Notes: a model not told the origin generated them from the sequence alone. DNA of 64,000 nt from Woeseia sp037968755 (GCA_037968755.1 JBBKWB010000020.1:1-64000); one strand, 5' to 3'. Positions 17,774 through 27,738 are shown, numbered from the stretch's first letter. Numbers and translations: made by a program.

Positions 17774-19450
17774 TCACCGCGGCACAAGGAAAAACTCGCC
17801 GAACTCGTGACCTGCGAGATTGATTGGTGCGTAGACCGGAACCTGTTCAAACCGGTCGCGGTCGAATGCGGCCTGAGCGACGTTCGAACGAATCTGCAAT
17901 AGCAATTGCTGGCCATCGATGACCCCGCTATTCGAGCGCAGGGCATCGATAAGCGCATTCGCAAATACAGAATGACCGCCGCGTCCGCTGTCGAGCACGG
18001 GCATCAGCCCGCCCGATGTCAATGCCGTGCGCGAGCGCCTCTTGTTCAACGCGATGAAGTCCGCGGTAAGTTGCGCTGGCGTCTGCCCGGAGCGCAGCGT
18101 GGTTGCAGTAGTGCGCGTCAGCGACCCGGAATAGCAGGAATCAGCGATAACCAGAATGTGGCGAGCAGCCATGATGTTGAGTTGATCGGTCAGTGACGTA
18201 TTCGAAATCCAGTTACTGCTGTCGTCGGGCGCCGCGTCGACCGGCAGCCAGTGACCACGATCATTTTTCTCATCAAGCGTGCCGTGACCGGCGTAATAGA
18301 TCAGCAGGTTGTCGTTGTCCGTTAGGTTCTTGCGAAGGTCATTGAGTTCTCGCATGATCTCGCCGCGATCAGCGTTTTCCAGATGCCTGACATTGAAGCC
18401 GTAGCGCTCACGCAGGACCTCGGCGACAACACGCGCGTCTTTGACCGCGCTGACGAGCGGGTTCATATTCTGGTAGTCGTTGATGCCGATCACGAGTGCG
18501 TGGAATCTGCCGAGCTCGGCACCAATTTGCTGTGGATCTCGGCCGTCGGGCTGCAGCACGAACACTCGCTGACCACGTCTCCCAAGCTCGTCAACAGCGA
18601 CCACCGACACTCTCGACCCTTCCTCCCTGACCGGAACGCGCGTCTGAAACAGACCGTTGGGTTCGAACACCACCGCCGTGTCGTTAACGGTGATCGCGCG
18701 TAGCTGGGAGCTTGCCCGGACTTTGCCAATGATCAGACGTTCCGTTACGGCGGAGGCAACCGTCGCCACCGCGACGCCTCTCGTTTGCGGCACTTGCGGA
18801 TCAATCATGTCGATGACGGGCCCGTCCGCGTCGCTGCTGGCATCCGGTAGTGATGCGGGTTGCAATCCCGGTGTTTCCTGCAATGCCGGCAGGCCTGCCG
18901 CCTCCCGATACCAGGTCAGGGCTTTTTCTCGATCGGCCGGTACCCCACGGCCGGTCTCATACAACTTGCCAAGATTAAACTGTGCCGATGCGTTTCCCTG
19001 TTGCGCAGCAAGCTCGTACCAGTGCGCAGCAACGCCGAAGTCCGGATCAGTGCCGAGACCTTTTTCGAAGATCTCTCCGATGGTGTTTTGTGCCACTGCA
19101 TCGCCCTGCTGTGCGCGCGAAAGCCATACCTCTTTTGCCGTTTGCAGATTGGCCCGGTCGTATTCTACGTATTCACCGCCACGAATCGCGCAGTCGCCCG
19201 CCGTAAGCCGCGCCGGTCGTCGAGGTCCAATAAATGAAAACCGGTTGCCGATTCGCTTGTGCTGACCAGGTAGCAAGCAATCGACGACCAACATTTCGTC
19301 AAAAGACGATTGCGCTGGCTGGGCCTGGCAGAGTGTCGGAACGATGAGCGCGAATAGCGTCAGCGTCGAGACCGTTCCGAGGAGACGAGCCCCGATCAGG
19401 GACAATAGGCCGGATCGCCGGGACCCGGTGTTCGGTCGTATGGTGCGCAC
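17774..19450 (-). CDS. Exported caspase-family peptidase with Sel1 repeats
   Basis: A clan-CD cysteine peptidase. I prefer the GTG start at 19450, preceded by GGAGGG; an ATG at 19498 adds 16 residues. Numbering from 19498: hydrophobic signal segment 39-57, two Sel1-like repeats about 120-200, a beta-rich linker 250-320, and a caspase domain 330-570 with H405 (YYAGHGT) and C455 (ADSCYSGS). Sel1 repeats usually bind protein partners. It is the first gene of a five-gene operon with barrel, subtilase, exosortase and lipoprotein. Location is periplasm or outer envelope. Substrate unknown. Confidence 0.85.
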   Translation of the reverse strand: MRTIRPNTGSRRSGLLSLIGARLLGTVSTLTLFALIVPTLCQAQPAQSSFDEMLVVDCLLPGQHKRIGNRFSFIGPRRPARLTAGDCAIRGGEYVEYDRANLQTAKEVWLSRAQQGDAVAQNTIGEIFEKGLGTDPDFGVAAHWYELAAQQGNASAQFNLGKLYETGRGVPADREKALTWYREAAGLPALQETPGLQPASLPDASSDADGPVIDMIDPQVPQTRGVAVATVASAVTERLIIGKVRASSQLRAITVNDTAVVFEPNGLFQTRVPVREEGSRVSVVAVDELGRRGQRVFVLQPDGRDPQQIGAELGRFHALVIGINDYQNMNPLVSAVKDARVVAEVLRERYGFNVRHLENADRGEIMRELNDLRKNLTDNDNLLIYYAGHGTLDEKNDRGHWLPVDAAPDDSSNWISNTSLTDQLNIMAARHILVIADSCYSGSLTRTTATTLRSGQTPAQLTADFIALNKRRSRTALTSGGLMPVLDSGRGGHSVFANALIDALRSNSGVIDGQQLLLQIRSNVAQAAFDRDRFEQVPVYAPINLAGHEFGEFFLVPR

Positions 19451-19748
19451 CGTAATGCCCTCCACTGACAACCTGCAAATCCGCTGCATCGATACCATCG
19501 AACTAAGGTCAGCGGATTTCAGGAAACCTAGTAAATTTAGTCTGCTCTCCTCTTAAAGCGTGATTCTTGGTCGAATTCCATCAGACCTAAGCGATTCCGC
19601 CTCCGTAGTAGTGGGAAAATTCGACGCTGTCTGTGCGTCCGTGCTGCCGAGCGAGAAATCCCCAAGCGTTGCGATACTGTCGGGGGCTGCATCCGGATCA
19701 GTCTGGGTGTGAAAGTCTAGTCCTTTGTGCGAGGTATGCCAAATATGG

Positions 19749-19777
19749 TCACGTGCTGCCACCGGTTTCGCTATAAT
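19749..19777 (+). promoter_or_regulatory. Candidate sigma-70 promoter for the caspase/EF-hand gene
   Basis: A perfect TATAAT lies at 19772-19777, about 35 nt before the ATG at 19812. The -35 region around 19749-19754 is a weak match. It lies in the roughly 360-nt gap between two divergent caspase genes, which otherwise shows no supported gene. Confidence 0.45.
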
Positions 19778-19811
19778 CGCACCTAGCCCAAAGTAGCCAT
19801 CGACTTCCCCA

Positions 19812-21452
19812 ATGCGACAGTTGCAACGAATATTGATCGCTTGTGTGCTCACACTGGGCGCCTGGTCGGCCGGACCAGCGGACGAGCGCGGTGTTGCCGC
19901 CTCCGCGTCGCCGGAATTGACAGCACCCGGCCGCCTTGTGCTGGCGGTTATCGGTATTGATGACTACCGGCATTGGCAACATCTGGACAATGCCGTCAGT
20001 GATGCCGTTGGCTTTCAAAATGCGTTGGTCGAGAAAGCGGGATTCGCCGTGCCGATCGAGCCCCTGTTAAATGAAGATGCCACGAAGTCGGCGATCATGG
20101 AATTCATTCAGGACAAACTGCATGGTGAGTTGCTGGCTGACGATCAGCTGGTCCTGTTTTTTGCAGGGCATGGTCAGACTCGCGAAACTAACCTCGGTGA
20201 TATCAAGCGGGAGTCGGGTTACCTCGTTCCGGTCGATGCACCCGCCGCTGGTGCAGGCGAACGATGGAGTGCCTACATTCCTATCGATGAATTTCTGCGT
20301 GCCGTCGACGAGCTGCCAGCGCGGCACATTCTGGTTGTTCTCGACGCATGCCATAGTGGTTTTGCTCTCGGCGATGCGGTCGACAAGATGCGCGGTGTTG
20401 ACGAGTATCGCGATGTTTTGGCGAGCAAGATCAGTCGGCGTGCTATTACCTCGGCTCGCAAAGACCAGCTCGCGTCGGACAGTGGCCCGCTTCCAAACCA
20501 TTCGTTGTTTACAGGGTCATTTGTGGATGGGCTAACATGGGGCAAGATCGATATCGATGGCAATGGCCTGGTAACATCGTCGGAAATTGGTTTGTACCTG
20601 CGGCAAGTTGTCGGACAGGAAAGCAATTCAGCACAAACACCAGACTTCGGCGCATTCGGTTTCGATGATCGAGGCGAACTTACAATATCGCTGAACAACC
20701 AGAGTTTCAGTGCGCTTATTGCGCGTTCAATGAACGCGCTCGATCATGGACGCCATGAGCAACTGGCGGCACTCAGCAATGAAATGTCAGCGACAAAACC
20801 CGACAATCCGACGACGCTTTATTTTCGCTACCGTCTGGCATTGTTGAATGGCAATATCGAAGATGCTATGGACGCTATCGATGCGCTGACCGAGACGCCG
20901 TTCGCCGCGGGTGAAATTCCGCTGACCGAAGTCGATGTACGGGACCTGCAGGTTCAGCTGCCGTACTGGAAGTCGGTTCTCGAGCTACCGGATCGCGGTA
21001 ATGGCTTCGTTGATATTGGCGTAGAACTTAAGTCGGGTGAAATTGTGTCGGCGGAGAGTCGAGGAGATGTGCAGGCCTTTCCCGTGCCCATCAACGACGA
21101 GTTTCGATTGCGCATCAAGAATAAAACGAACCTCCCGCAATTCGTGTCGTTGCTGCTGATCTCCGAGACTGGCCACATAAGAACCGTACGGTTGTGGGAG
21201 CAGTTACAGCGCCACTTCGGCGGCATGCAGGAAGGTGAGACTGTTCTGTCGGTTCCCCTCCAGAAATACAGCGTGACGGGTATAGAAGAACTGCGTTTTA
21301 TCGTTGCGCCGGCGCCGATCGAGGAATTGTTGTTGCCGCTGGACACAAAGTCCAGGGGTGTCAGCAGGATTCGGGAGGAAAGCCTTGAGGTCATCGCGGA
21401 CTCTCACCAAACGGTCGTTCGATTGGTGAGTTCTCACGACATTGCGAACTAA
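19812..21452 (+). CDS. Exported caspase-family peptidase with EF-hand loop
   Basis: A 546-residue protein with a signal peptide (1-23) and a caspase domain (about 40-290). The catalytic pair is H120 (FFAGHGQ) and C180 (LDACHSG). Residues 247-258, DIDGNGLVTSSE, match every position of a canonical 12-residue EF-hand calcium loop, just after the p10-like part. Similar loops are known in bacterial caspase-like proteins, so calcium control is plausible. The C-terminal 250 residues are an alpha then beta domain of unknown role. It is divergent from the Sel1-caspase operon, so both may be co-regulated. Confidence 0.83.
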   Translation: MRQLQRILIACVLTLGAWSAGPADERGVAASASPELTAPGRLVLAVIGIDDYRHWQHLDNAVSDAVGFQNALVEKAGFAVPIEPLLNEDATKSAIMEFIQDKLHGELLADDQLVLFFAGHGQTRETNLGDIKRESGYLVPVDAPAAGAGERWSAYIPIDEFLRAVDELPARHILVVLDACHSGFALGDAVDKMRGVDEYRDVLASKISRRAITSARKDQLASDSGPLPNHSLFTGSFVDGLTWGKIDIDGNGLVTSSEIGLYLRQVVGQESNSAQTPDFGAFGFDDRGELTISLNNQSFSALIARSMNALDHGRHEQLAALSNEMSATKPDNPTTLYFRYRLALLNGNIEDAMDAIDALTETPFAAGEIPLTEVDVRDLQVQLPYWKSVLELPDRGNGFVDIGVELKSGEIVSAESRGDVQAFPVPINDEFRLRIKNKTNLPQFVSLLLISETGHIRTVRLWEQLQRHFGGMQEGETVLSVPLQKYSVTGIEELRFIVAPAPIEELLLPLDTKSRGVSRIREESLEVIADSHQTVVRLVSSHDIAN

Positions 21453-21515
21453 CGTCGCCTTGCAGCGGTAGCGACCGGCGACGGTCAGCAGTGCTACATT
21501 GATCCGCATAAAGTC

Positions 21516-21612
21516 ATTCTTGCCCTAACCCGGGGCTCTTCCTGCGCTGGCATTCTGATCGGTGTGGCGCGGAAATGTTCCAATGAAAAACAACAACGCT
21601 CGCTCGCTAGTG
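21516..21612 (+). pseudogene. Duplicated leader and 5' end of the secreted gene at 24044
   Basis: From about 21522 to 21612 the sequence aligns without gaps to 23983-24073, the leader and first codons of the gene at 24044. GCCCT, GCATTCTGATCG and the ATG are at identical spacings (28 and 33 nt). The copy encodes MKNNNARS, against MKSNNARS in the intact gene, and is then interrupted by the end of the convergent CHAT gene. It is a paralogue remnant. Confidence 0.65.
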
Positions 21613-23847
21613 ACCACCAACACCTGGATCGCCACTGAGCGTAAAGGCCGCCCAGAAATAGGGATGCGGATACTGTTCGCGAACGTAACGCTGTGCCGCA
21701 GCCAGCGCCGCTGTTTTCGATTGACCGGATCGGAGTTGACGATAAAATTCAATCATTAACGCGCTCGTCGCCGCATCGTCGACTGGCCACAGGCTCGCAA
21801 TTACAGAGTCGGCGCCCGCGGACAAAAATGCACGGCTCAGGCCGACGACATCTTCGCCGGCACTCAGCTTACCCATCTGTGAATCGCACGCACTCAACAC
21901 AATGAGCTCAACGCTTTCCAGCCGCATGGAATAGATCTCATGCACTTCCAGCGAACCGTCCGCGCGGCGATCGCGGCCTAACAAAATGCGGGAGAACAGT
22001 GGTTTGACGGGATTAAGCTCTCCATGTGCGGCGATGTGAATGATGTCGGCGCCAGTCGCTCTGTCAACGAAGGCACTTTCCGTTGCCTGTGGGCCAAGAA
22101 TAGCTTCGACGCCGTAAAGATCGGCGATGGCCTGTGCTTCGGCATCAGCATGATCAAGTCTGTCAAACCCTTCAACCTCGGCCTGCGACATGACCAATAT
22201 CTGCCCCCCAATGTGCAATGACGGTTTGAGATGAACACGTACACTTGCGGCAGGAAGATACGAGATCGTAAATCGGTCCGCGAGGTAGCCGTCGCCATCG
22301 GTCAGCGACGCGAATGACAGGTAGTTGAGCGCACGATGCGGCACGATGATCAGATTGCCTTCAGCGACACCACTTTCCAGTGGGGCAAACAACTTGCCAT
22401 ACAAATCGGTAAGGCTCTGTCGGAGTGGCGGTCCAACGGCATTGTTCGCAGCGGTGATACCACGAGCGCTCGAGCCTGCGAGCTGATCCAACCGCGAAAC
22501 CATGTCCTGTATTTCGAGGTATCCGGCGTCGAGAACCACGACATTCAGTGATGAATTGTCGACGATGAAGGCGAAGGTTTCATCGACTGAAACGAAGTAG
22601 CTAATCAAAGTCGTCCCATCCGGCAGCGTCGCCTGCAAGTCTGCGAGCGATGCAACAGCGACGCTACTCAAGCTGGATGCGGCGACATCATCGCCGAGGT
22701 TCTCCCGGCTGCTGTCGCGGCTGCGCTCAAGACTGCTGATCTCTTCGCGCAATGATCGCGCGCGATCGTCACCCTCACGGGCTTCCTCTCGCTGTAGATC
22801 ACGTTGCAATTCCAGCAATTGCCAGTTCAGGCTTTCAACGCGGCTAAGCTCGAACGCCGTGCGATTATTCGTCCGTGTAGCGCCGAGCTGATCTATAAAT
22901 ATACGCGCGCGGGATCGCTCGCTGTATAAAAACGCTTTCTCGATTTCACCTTGATGCACGGCTGCCGTAACCGCACCAATGTATGCCGGTCCCGATACAG
23001 TCGGGGCAGACAGACGAAAGACTTCAGGCTCACCGGCGGAGACCACGGCTTCCTGTATCTCGATGGCCTCTTCAAACACCACAAGTGCTTCGTCGTAACG
23101 TTCTTGTGCTAGGTAGACGCTCCCGATGCCCACTAACGGTAGCAACGACCAGGTCGGAATCGGCAGGCGACGCGCTCGCACGAGAGCATCTTCATAAGTG
23201 GCGAGCGCCAGATCGTAATTTTTCTGTTCTTGGTAAACGTTGCCCTTGGCGGCAATGACGCCGGCGCGCGCTCCGGAATCTAGCAGCGCAGAGCCAAGTG
23301 CTCGGTCGTAAGCTTCGATGGCATCTTCATTGTGTCCTTCGGCCACCAACACGCTGCCCATATTCGCAAACAGGGTCGGGGCGGCGGCAGCATAATAAGT
23401 TGTGCCCCTAAGTACCTCATGTGCTTCCAAATACTGTTTGGCGGCAGCTTCGTTGTTTCGCATTAAAAAGTGGGTATTGCCAATTTTCTGCAGCAATACC
23501 GCGTAGTTGTCCTTGGCGCCAATCTGTCTGGCGAATTCTGCGGCATCTTCGTAATACGTCCGCGCGCGCTCAGGCTGACCGAGGGCCGCATAGGTATCGC
23601 CAATCAAGCCGACTGCAACAGCCTCGTTAAACAGATCTTTCTCGCGTTGCAGAGTTTCGCGGGCGCTCAACAATTCAAGCAAGCCTAAGCGGTACCGCCC
23701 GGACGTGACGTAGCCGATACCGCGCTGCATCTGGGGGTACCAGTCTGGCGTATTTCCGCTGACGCGGCTGCTACGTTCGTACTGAATCGAGCATGCCGTC
23801 AGAACAAGCGTAAGAATTGCCAGCCACATTGGAAGAGCGTTGCGCAT
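21607..23847 (-). CDS. TPR-CHAT lipoprotein (caspase-like clan CD)
   Basis: A 746-residue protein with lipobox VLTACS (Cys19). TPR repeats cover about 40-290, a charged coiled-coil-like linker follows about 330-390, and a C-terminal CHAT domain spans about 440-745 with catalytic H608 (IHIAAHGE) and C654 (LSACDSQMG). CHAT proteins are caspase relatives that cleave proteins, here probably in the periplasm, with TPRs choosing partners. It lies between direct copies of another gene's leader and is opposite in direction to its neighbours, which suggests a later insertion. Confidence 0.85.
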   Translation of the reverse strand: MRNALPMWLAILTLVLTACSIQYERSSRVSGNTPDWYPQMQRGIGYVTSGRYRLGLLELLSARETLQREKDLFNEAVAVGLIGDTYAALGQPERARTYYEDAAEFARQIGAKDNYAVLLQKIGNTHFLMRNNEAAAKQYLEAHEVLRGTTYYAAAAPTLFANMGSVLVAEGHNEDAIEAYDRALGSALLDSGARAGVIAAKGNVYQEQKNYDLALATYEDALVRARRLPIPTWSLLPLVGIGSVYLAQERYDEALVVFEEAIEIQEAVVSAGEPEVFRLSAPTVSGPAYIGAVTAAVHQGEIEKAFLYSERSRARIFIDQLGATRTNNRTAFELSRVESLNWQLLELQRDLQREEAREGDDRARSLREEISSLERSRDSSRENLGDDVAASSLSSVAVASLADLQATLPDGTTLISYFVSVDETFAFIVDNSSLNVVVLDAGYLEIQDMVSRLDQLAGSSARGITAANNAVGPPLRQSLTDLYGKLFAPLESGVAEGNLIIVPHRALNYLSFASLTDGDGYLADRFTISYLPAASVRVHLKPSLHIGGQILVMSQAEVEGFDRLDHADAEAQAIADLYGVEAILGPQATESAFVDRATGADIIHIAAHGELNPVKPLFSRILLGRDRRADGSLEVHEIYSMRLESVELIVLSACDSQMGKLSAGEDVVGLSRAFLSAGADSVIASLWPVDDAATSALMIEFYRQLRSGQSKTAALAAAQRYVREQYPHPYFWAAFTLSGDPGVGGH

Positions 23848-24043
23848 GCGCCCAAAACCTCGGTGGTCGTCTCACCTGATTATGCCAGACCGGGGATCTG
23901 CTGGCAGGAACAACGAGTACAGTGGCGGCGGCGGCCCCAGCGGCGGCGGCCGGTGCTAGAATAAGCTATACACGGTTTATTCGCCCTGCCCTGGGACCGC
24001 TCCCTTGCGGGCATTCTGATCGTTCAGATGCAGGAGCATTCCG

Positions 24044-25051
24044 ATGAAAAGTAACAATGCCCGGTCGCCGATAGTAGCGCGCGCGGTAGCTTTTTTGTTA
24101 CCCGCACTTTTAATTCCGTGGGTTGCCGCCGCGGCGGAAGTTGGTAGTGGCGGTGTCATTATTCGGGTTGACGACGGCTTGTCGCAGGAATTTTGTGTCG
24201 ATGGCAGCAGCGATCAAATTTGGCTGCACCTGCGCCGATTCATCGCGCGCAGGGACAGCAATGTATTCAAAGCTGACTCCAGCATTGGAATGGTTATTGA
24301 CACCACGATTACAGGCGACATCGGGCGGCAAAAAGACAAGATCAATTTTCCGATCGTCTTCCAGGCCACAGTACGCAGCTACCAAAAAGGCCTGGTCTCA
24401 ATTCCTATCGAGAAAGGCATCTTGTCAGGCTTTGCGTTGAGATCCGGCGACACTCGCTACACGCAGGTCGACTTCTCGTTTCGGTTTCTGAAAGTGCAGG
24501 AAGATACGACCATCAGTCGTGCGATCAAGTCTATTGCCGGTATCACGGAGGCCTTCAATATTCCAGCAGAATTGTTTGGTGGTTCATTTCAGATGTACGC
24601 ATCCGTCGCATCGTCGTTGATCGACAATGTGTTCACCGACAACCGTTACAGCACTAAGGATCCGCTGGCATCCATTGTCCTGGCGTTCGATCCTACCGGA
24701 CAGTGTGACAATTTATTGTTCGAGAAAACTGGTACCAAGGCAGTCATCTTGAGCGCGGGTGGTGACGAAAAAGATGGCATCGTCAGTATCGATACGATCA
24801 ACGGCTACTGTTTTGCCGCAGAGCTGCGGCCGGCTTTCGAATTGTGGTTCTGGAACCGGGTCGGTGGAATTTGCGAGGCCCGGCCCGCTGATGCGAAGCA
24901 GCTGCGCAATCCTTATTTCGGTTTCTACGTGACTGCGACTCCGACCGATAATGCAGCGCCAACGCGTGGTGCACGCGATCAAAGCATGTTGAGCCTGTGC
25001 GCCGCGCATGGGCTAACGGATCCGATGCAATGCGGCGGCATCAGCGAATAG
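24044..25051 (+). CDS. Secreted Cys-containing protein of unknown function
   Basis: A 335-residue protein with a signal peptide ending near PWVAAAAE. The body is beta-rich, with Cys in EFCVDG, CDNLLFEKTG, YCFAAEL, GICEARP and, at the end, LCAAH and MQCGG, suggesting periplasmic disulfides. No family recognised. Its last 22 nt overlap the TPR-CHAT gene, so it is translated with it; I infer it is that peptidase's partner, substrate or regulator. A truncated copy of its 5' end exists at 21583. Confidence 0.65.
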   Translation: MKSNNARSPIVARAVAFLLPALLIPWVAAAAEVGSGGVIIRVDDGLSQEFCVDGSSDQIWLHLRRFIARRDSNVFKADSSIGMVIDTTITGDIGRQKDKINFPIVFQATVRSYQKGLVSIPIEKGILSGFALRSGDTRYTQVDFSFRFLKVQEDTTISRAIKSIAGITEAFNIPAELFGGSFQMYASVASSLIDNVFTDNRYSTKDPLASIVLAFDPTGQCDNLLFEKTGTKAVILSAGGDEKDGIVSIDTINGYCFAAELRPAFELWFWNRVGGICEARPADAKQLRNPYFGFYVTATPTDNAAPTRGARDQSMLSLCAAHGLTDPMQCGGISE

Positions 25052-27711
25052 CGACACGCGCGCTTGTCAAAACCGCGCTTCTGATCGCGGCAGCGAACGC
25101 TTTGGCGATGAGCGGTGGGACGCCGTGGGCCGAGATTAGTGCAGCGGTGCCCGAGGCCAGCCGCGATCCCAGTCTCGCTGGACCTGTACTGAACTCGGTA
25201 AAAGAAGTGCTGCTCAATGCGCGCGCCGACAATGATGCTATCGGTTTGGCAATGGCCAGTTTCGTAGTCGGCGAAATCCTTGAGCAGAACCAGGTTTACC
25301 AGGAAGCGCTGCAATACTACGAAAGTGGGCTGCAGGTACTGGCGGACAGTGACACGGTCGTTGCCATCGATGTCGATTTTCTGCTGCAGCGCATTCAAGG
25401 ATTTGAAAAGCGATTCAGCGGGCCTGCCCAAATGCCTGGCAGCGCTGACCTGTACCGCGGCCGTGCGAATTCTGGGCAAATCGCATCGCTGTCAAAAGCT
25501 GCCGCATCACAACATCTGGCAACAGCGCTGGCAGTGAATGTCGGCAACCTCTACCTGCGGCAAATGCAGCTTCAACCGGCGGCCGAGTATTTTATGGCGG
25601 CGGTCTCATCCGCAAAGCAGTCCGGTGATATTTCCGCCGAAGCAGAGGCGTACTCCAACCTTGCGTGGACGTCGATCACTGGTGGTGACTTCGAGTCGGC
25701 GACGCTGCATTTGCGCGAGGCGATGGAGCTGGGCGGCAACAACGGGGTTCGTGAGCCGCTCCGCAAAGCGACCCTGGCAATTGGAGTAAATGCACGCGAA
25801 AGCGGCCAAGTCGAAGCTGCGATTGAAAATCTAACGAAAGCTGTTGGCTTGTATAACGATGTGGGCGACGAGGTTGGCGTGGGGCGCGCCCGCGCACACC
25901 TGGGTACGGCACTACTCCTCGCCGAACAACTGCACAGCGCAAAGGATGCATACTTGGCTGCGCTACTTATAGGTCGGGAAACAGGGGACGAGGAAACAAT
26001 CCAGCACAGCCGTGGCGGCCTGGCGCGAACGTATCAGAAACTGGGCGACTGGCCGTCATCGGCGGCAGCTTTCGCAGGCTATTTTGATGCGTTAGATGAA
26101 TTCGTTAGCGCTTGGCGCACAGATCAGGGCCGCGTTGCGATATTCGAAAGTCAACAGGCAATGCTTGACGATTACGCAACCGTTGAAAGCGAGATTGCGA
26201 TGCAGTCGGGCGACTTTTCCCGCTTGCACGCGGTTATACAGAAAGTGCGGGGTCGCGCACTGGCCTGCTTATTGCAGTCCAAGCAAAACCGAATTGTCCG
26301 TCCGGCAGGTATGCTGGACGGTGGTACCGTCTTCTACGGAAAAAACTGGGATTACATACAGCGAGAATATGCGCATGCGATAGGCACTGACGCGGCTATG
26401 TCAATGATGGAACAACGTGCGCCAGCCGTTGCGGTGGGCACGACCACAACGGCCGACGCCGTCACCGATCACTGCGGAATTCAGACTGGCTTCGCCGAAC
26501 GAACGCATAGCGGCCCTCCGATACTTGAATACTATGTGGCGCCAGACCGCCTCGTTATTCTGTTGACGGATGAGCGCGGGATTCATGGTCAGATTATCGA
26601 CATTGGGGCATCTGACCTACGAACACGAGTGAACCGCTACCTGGAGGCGATTCAAGTCGATCAGCCGCGGGGTGTTGTCGCCGCCGGCACAGCCGCAACA
26701 ACCCAAGCTCAGGCCGGCGATGTGCAAGCAGCCATTGCACGCCAACTGTACGACCAGCTGATACGGCCCGTCGAGACGCACCTGCGGCAAAGTACTCACA
26801 AGTCCATTGTCATTATTCCGGACGAGTCGTTGTGGCGTTTACCGTTCGCTGCGCTACTTGATCGAGAAGACCGCTATTTCGGAGATCGTTTTGAAAGCGG
26901 TTACATCACTTCTCAAACCGCGCTTAGTATGCTCCGTTCGCGTCAACGGCACGCGGATCACAATTCGGTGCGGGCCTGGGTTGTCGGTAACCCAACCTTG
27001 CCGAATGCCGTCAATGGTTGCGGCGAACGCTTTGAGCTCAGTAACCTGCCGAACGCTGAAGCGGAAGCAACAGAAGTTGCCGAAATTTTGGGCGAAAACA
27101 ATGTCGATCTGTTCGTCGGCGGCGCCGCAGATCGACTTCGACTGGATGCCTGGCATTCCGATTATTCGGTGTTGCATCTCGCCACGCATGGCATCGCTTG
27201 CCCGAGTGATCCACTCAGTTCTTTTGTCGCACTGACTGCCCTCGACAGCACTACACTCAAAATTCCGCCAGACAACACGATCGCCGAGAATGTTGTCGAT
27301 TCTCGTTTGCCGGTACAACTGAATTTTGATTTTGATCTGGAACAGGTTGATGCAGAGCCTTCACCCTCGTATCCCGGTGTATTGCAGGCGCGCCACGTAA
27401 TCAATGAATACAATCTTCAGGCTGATTTGGTCACGCTCAGTGCCTGCCAGTCCGGACTTGGGCAGGTGTCAGGTGACGGAACAATCGGTTTTGCGCGGGC
27501 TTTTCTTGCCGCGGGTGCGCGATCCGTTATCGTCAGCTTGTGGAAAGTGGACGATCACGCTACACGTTTGCTCATGACCCAGTTTTACAAAGGTTATGCC
27601 GAACACGGTAACAAGGCACGTGCGCTGCAGAATGCCATGACAGCGACGCGGGCTATTTATCAAGATCCGCAGTACTGGGCCGGTTTCGTTCTGATCGGCA
27701 TGCAGGAGTAG
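25030..27711 (+). CDS. Exported TPR-CHAT peptidase
   Basis: An 893-residue protein from the ATG at 25030; a GTG at 24997 would add 11 residues. A signal peptide (about 10-32) precedes TPR-like helices (about 45-350), then a linker with Cys, then a CHAT domain (about 490-890). H720 (LHLATHGIA) and C806 (LSACQSGLG) are the expected dyad. It overlaps the Cys-rich secreted gene and is 27 nt from the next caspase gene, giving a three-gene plus-strand operon. The insert between His and Cys is unusually long (86 residues) and acidic. Confidence 0.85.
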   Translation: MRRHQRIATRALVKTALLIAAANALAMSGGTPWAEISAAVPEASRDPSLAGPVLNSVKEVLLNARADNDAIGLAMASFVVGEILEQNQVYQEALQYYESGLQVLADSDTVVAIDVDFLLQRIQGFEKRFSGPAQMPGSADLYRGRANSGQIASLSKAAASQHLATALAVNVGNLYLRQMQLQPAAEYFMAAVSSAKQSGDISAEAEAYSNLAWTSITGGDFESATLHLREAMELGGNNGVREPLRKATLAIGVNARESGQVEAAIENLTKAVGLYNDVGDEVGVGRARAHLGTALLLAEQLHSAKDAYLAALLIGRETGDEETIQHSRGGLARTYQKLGDWPSSAAAFAGYFDALDEFVSAWRTDQGRVAIFESQQAMLDDYATVESEIAMQSGDFSRLHAVIQKVRGRALACLLQSKQNRIVRPAGMLDGGTVFYGKNWDYIQREYAHAIGTDAAMSMMEQRAPAVAVGTTTTADAVTDHCGIQTGFAERTHSGPPILEYYVAPDRLVILLTDERGIHGQIIDIGASDLRTRVNRYLEAIQVDQPRGVVAAGTAATTQAQAGDVQAAIARQLYDQLIRPVETHLRQSTHKSIVIIPDESLWRLPFAALLDREDRYFGDRFESGYITSQTALSMLRSRQRHADHNSVRAWVVGNPTLPNAVNGCGERFELSNLPNAEAEATEVAEILGENNVDLFVGGAADRLRLDAWHSDYSVLHLATHGIACPSDPLSSFVALTALDSTTLKIPPDNTIAENVVDSRLPVQLNFDFDLEQVDAEPSPSYPGVLQARHVINEYNLQADLVTLSACQSGLGQVSGDGTIGFARAFLAAGARSVIVSLWKVDDHATRLLMTQFYKGYAEHGNKARALQNAMTATRAIYQDPQYWAGFVLIGMQE

Positions 27712-27738
27712 CACCATGCGACACGACAGGGGTTAGCG

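Noticed and set aside
19553..19852. 99-codon minus-strand frame between divergent caspase genes
   Set aside because: Overlaps the likely promoter and the start of the plus-strand gene; no coding signals.
23925..23955. GGC-rich run as a repeat array
   Set aside because: Short low-complexity sequence; no unit structure or CRISPR spacing.
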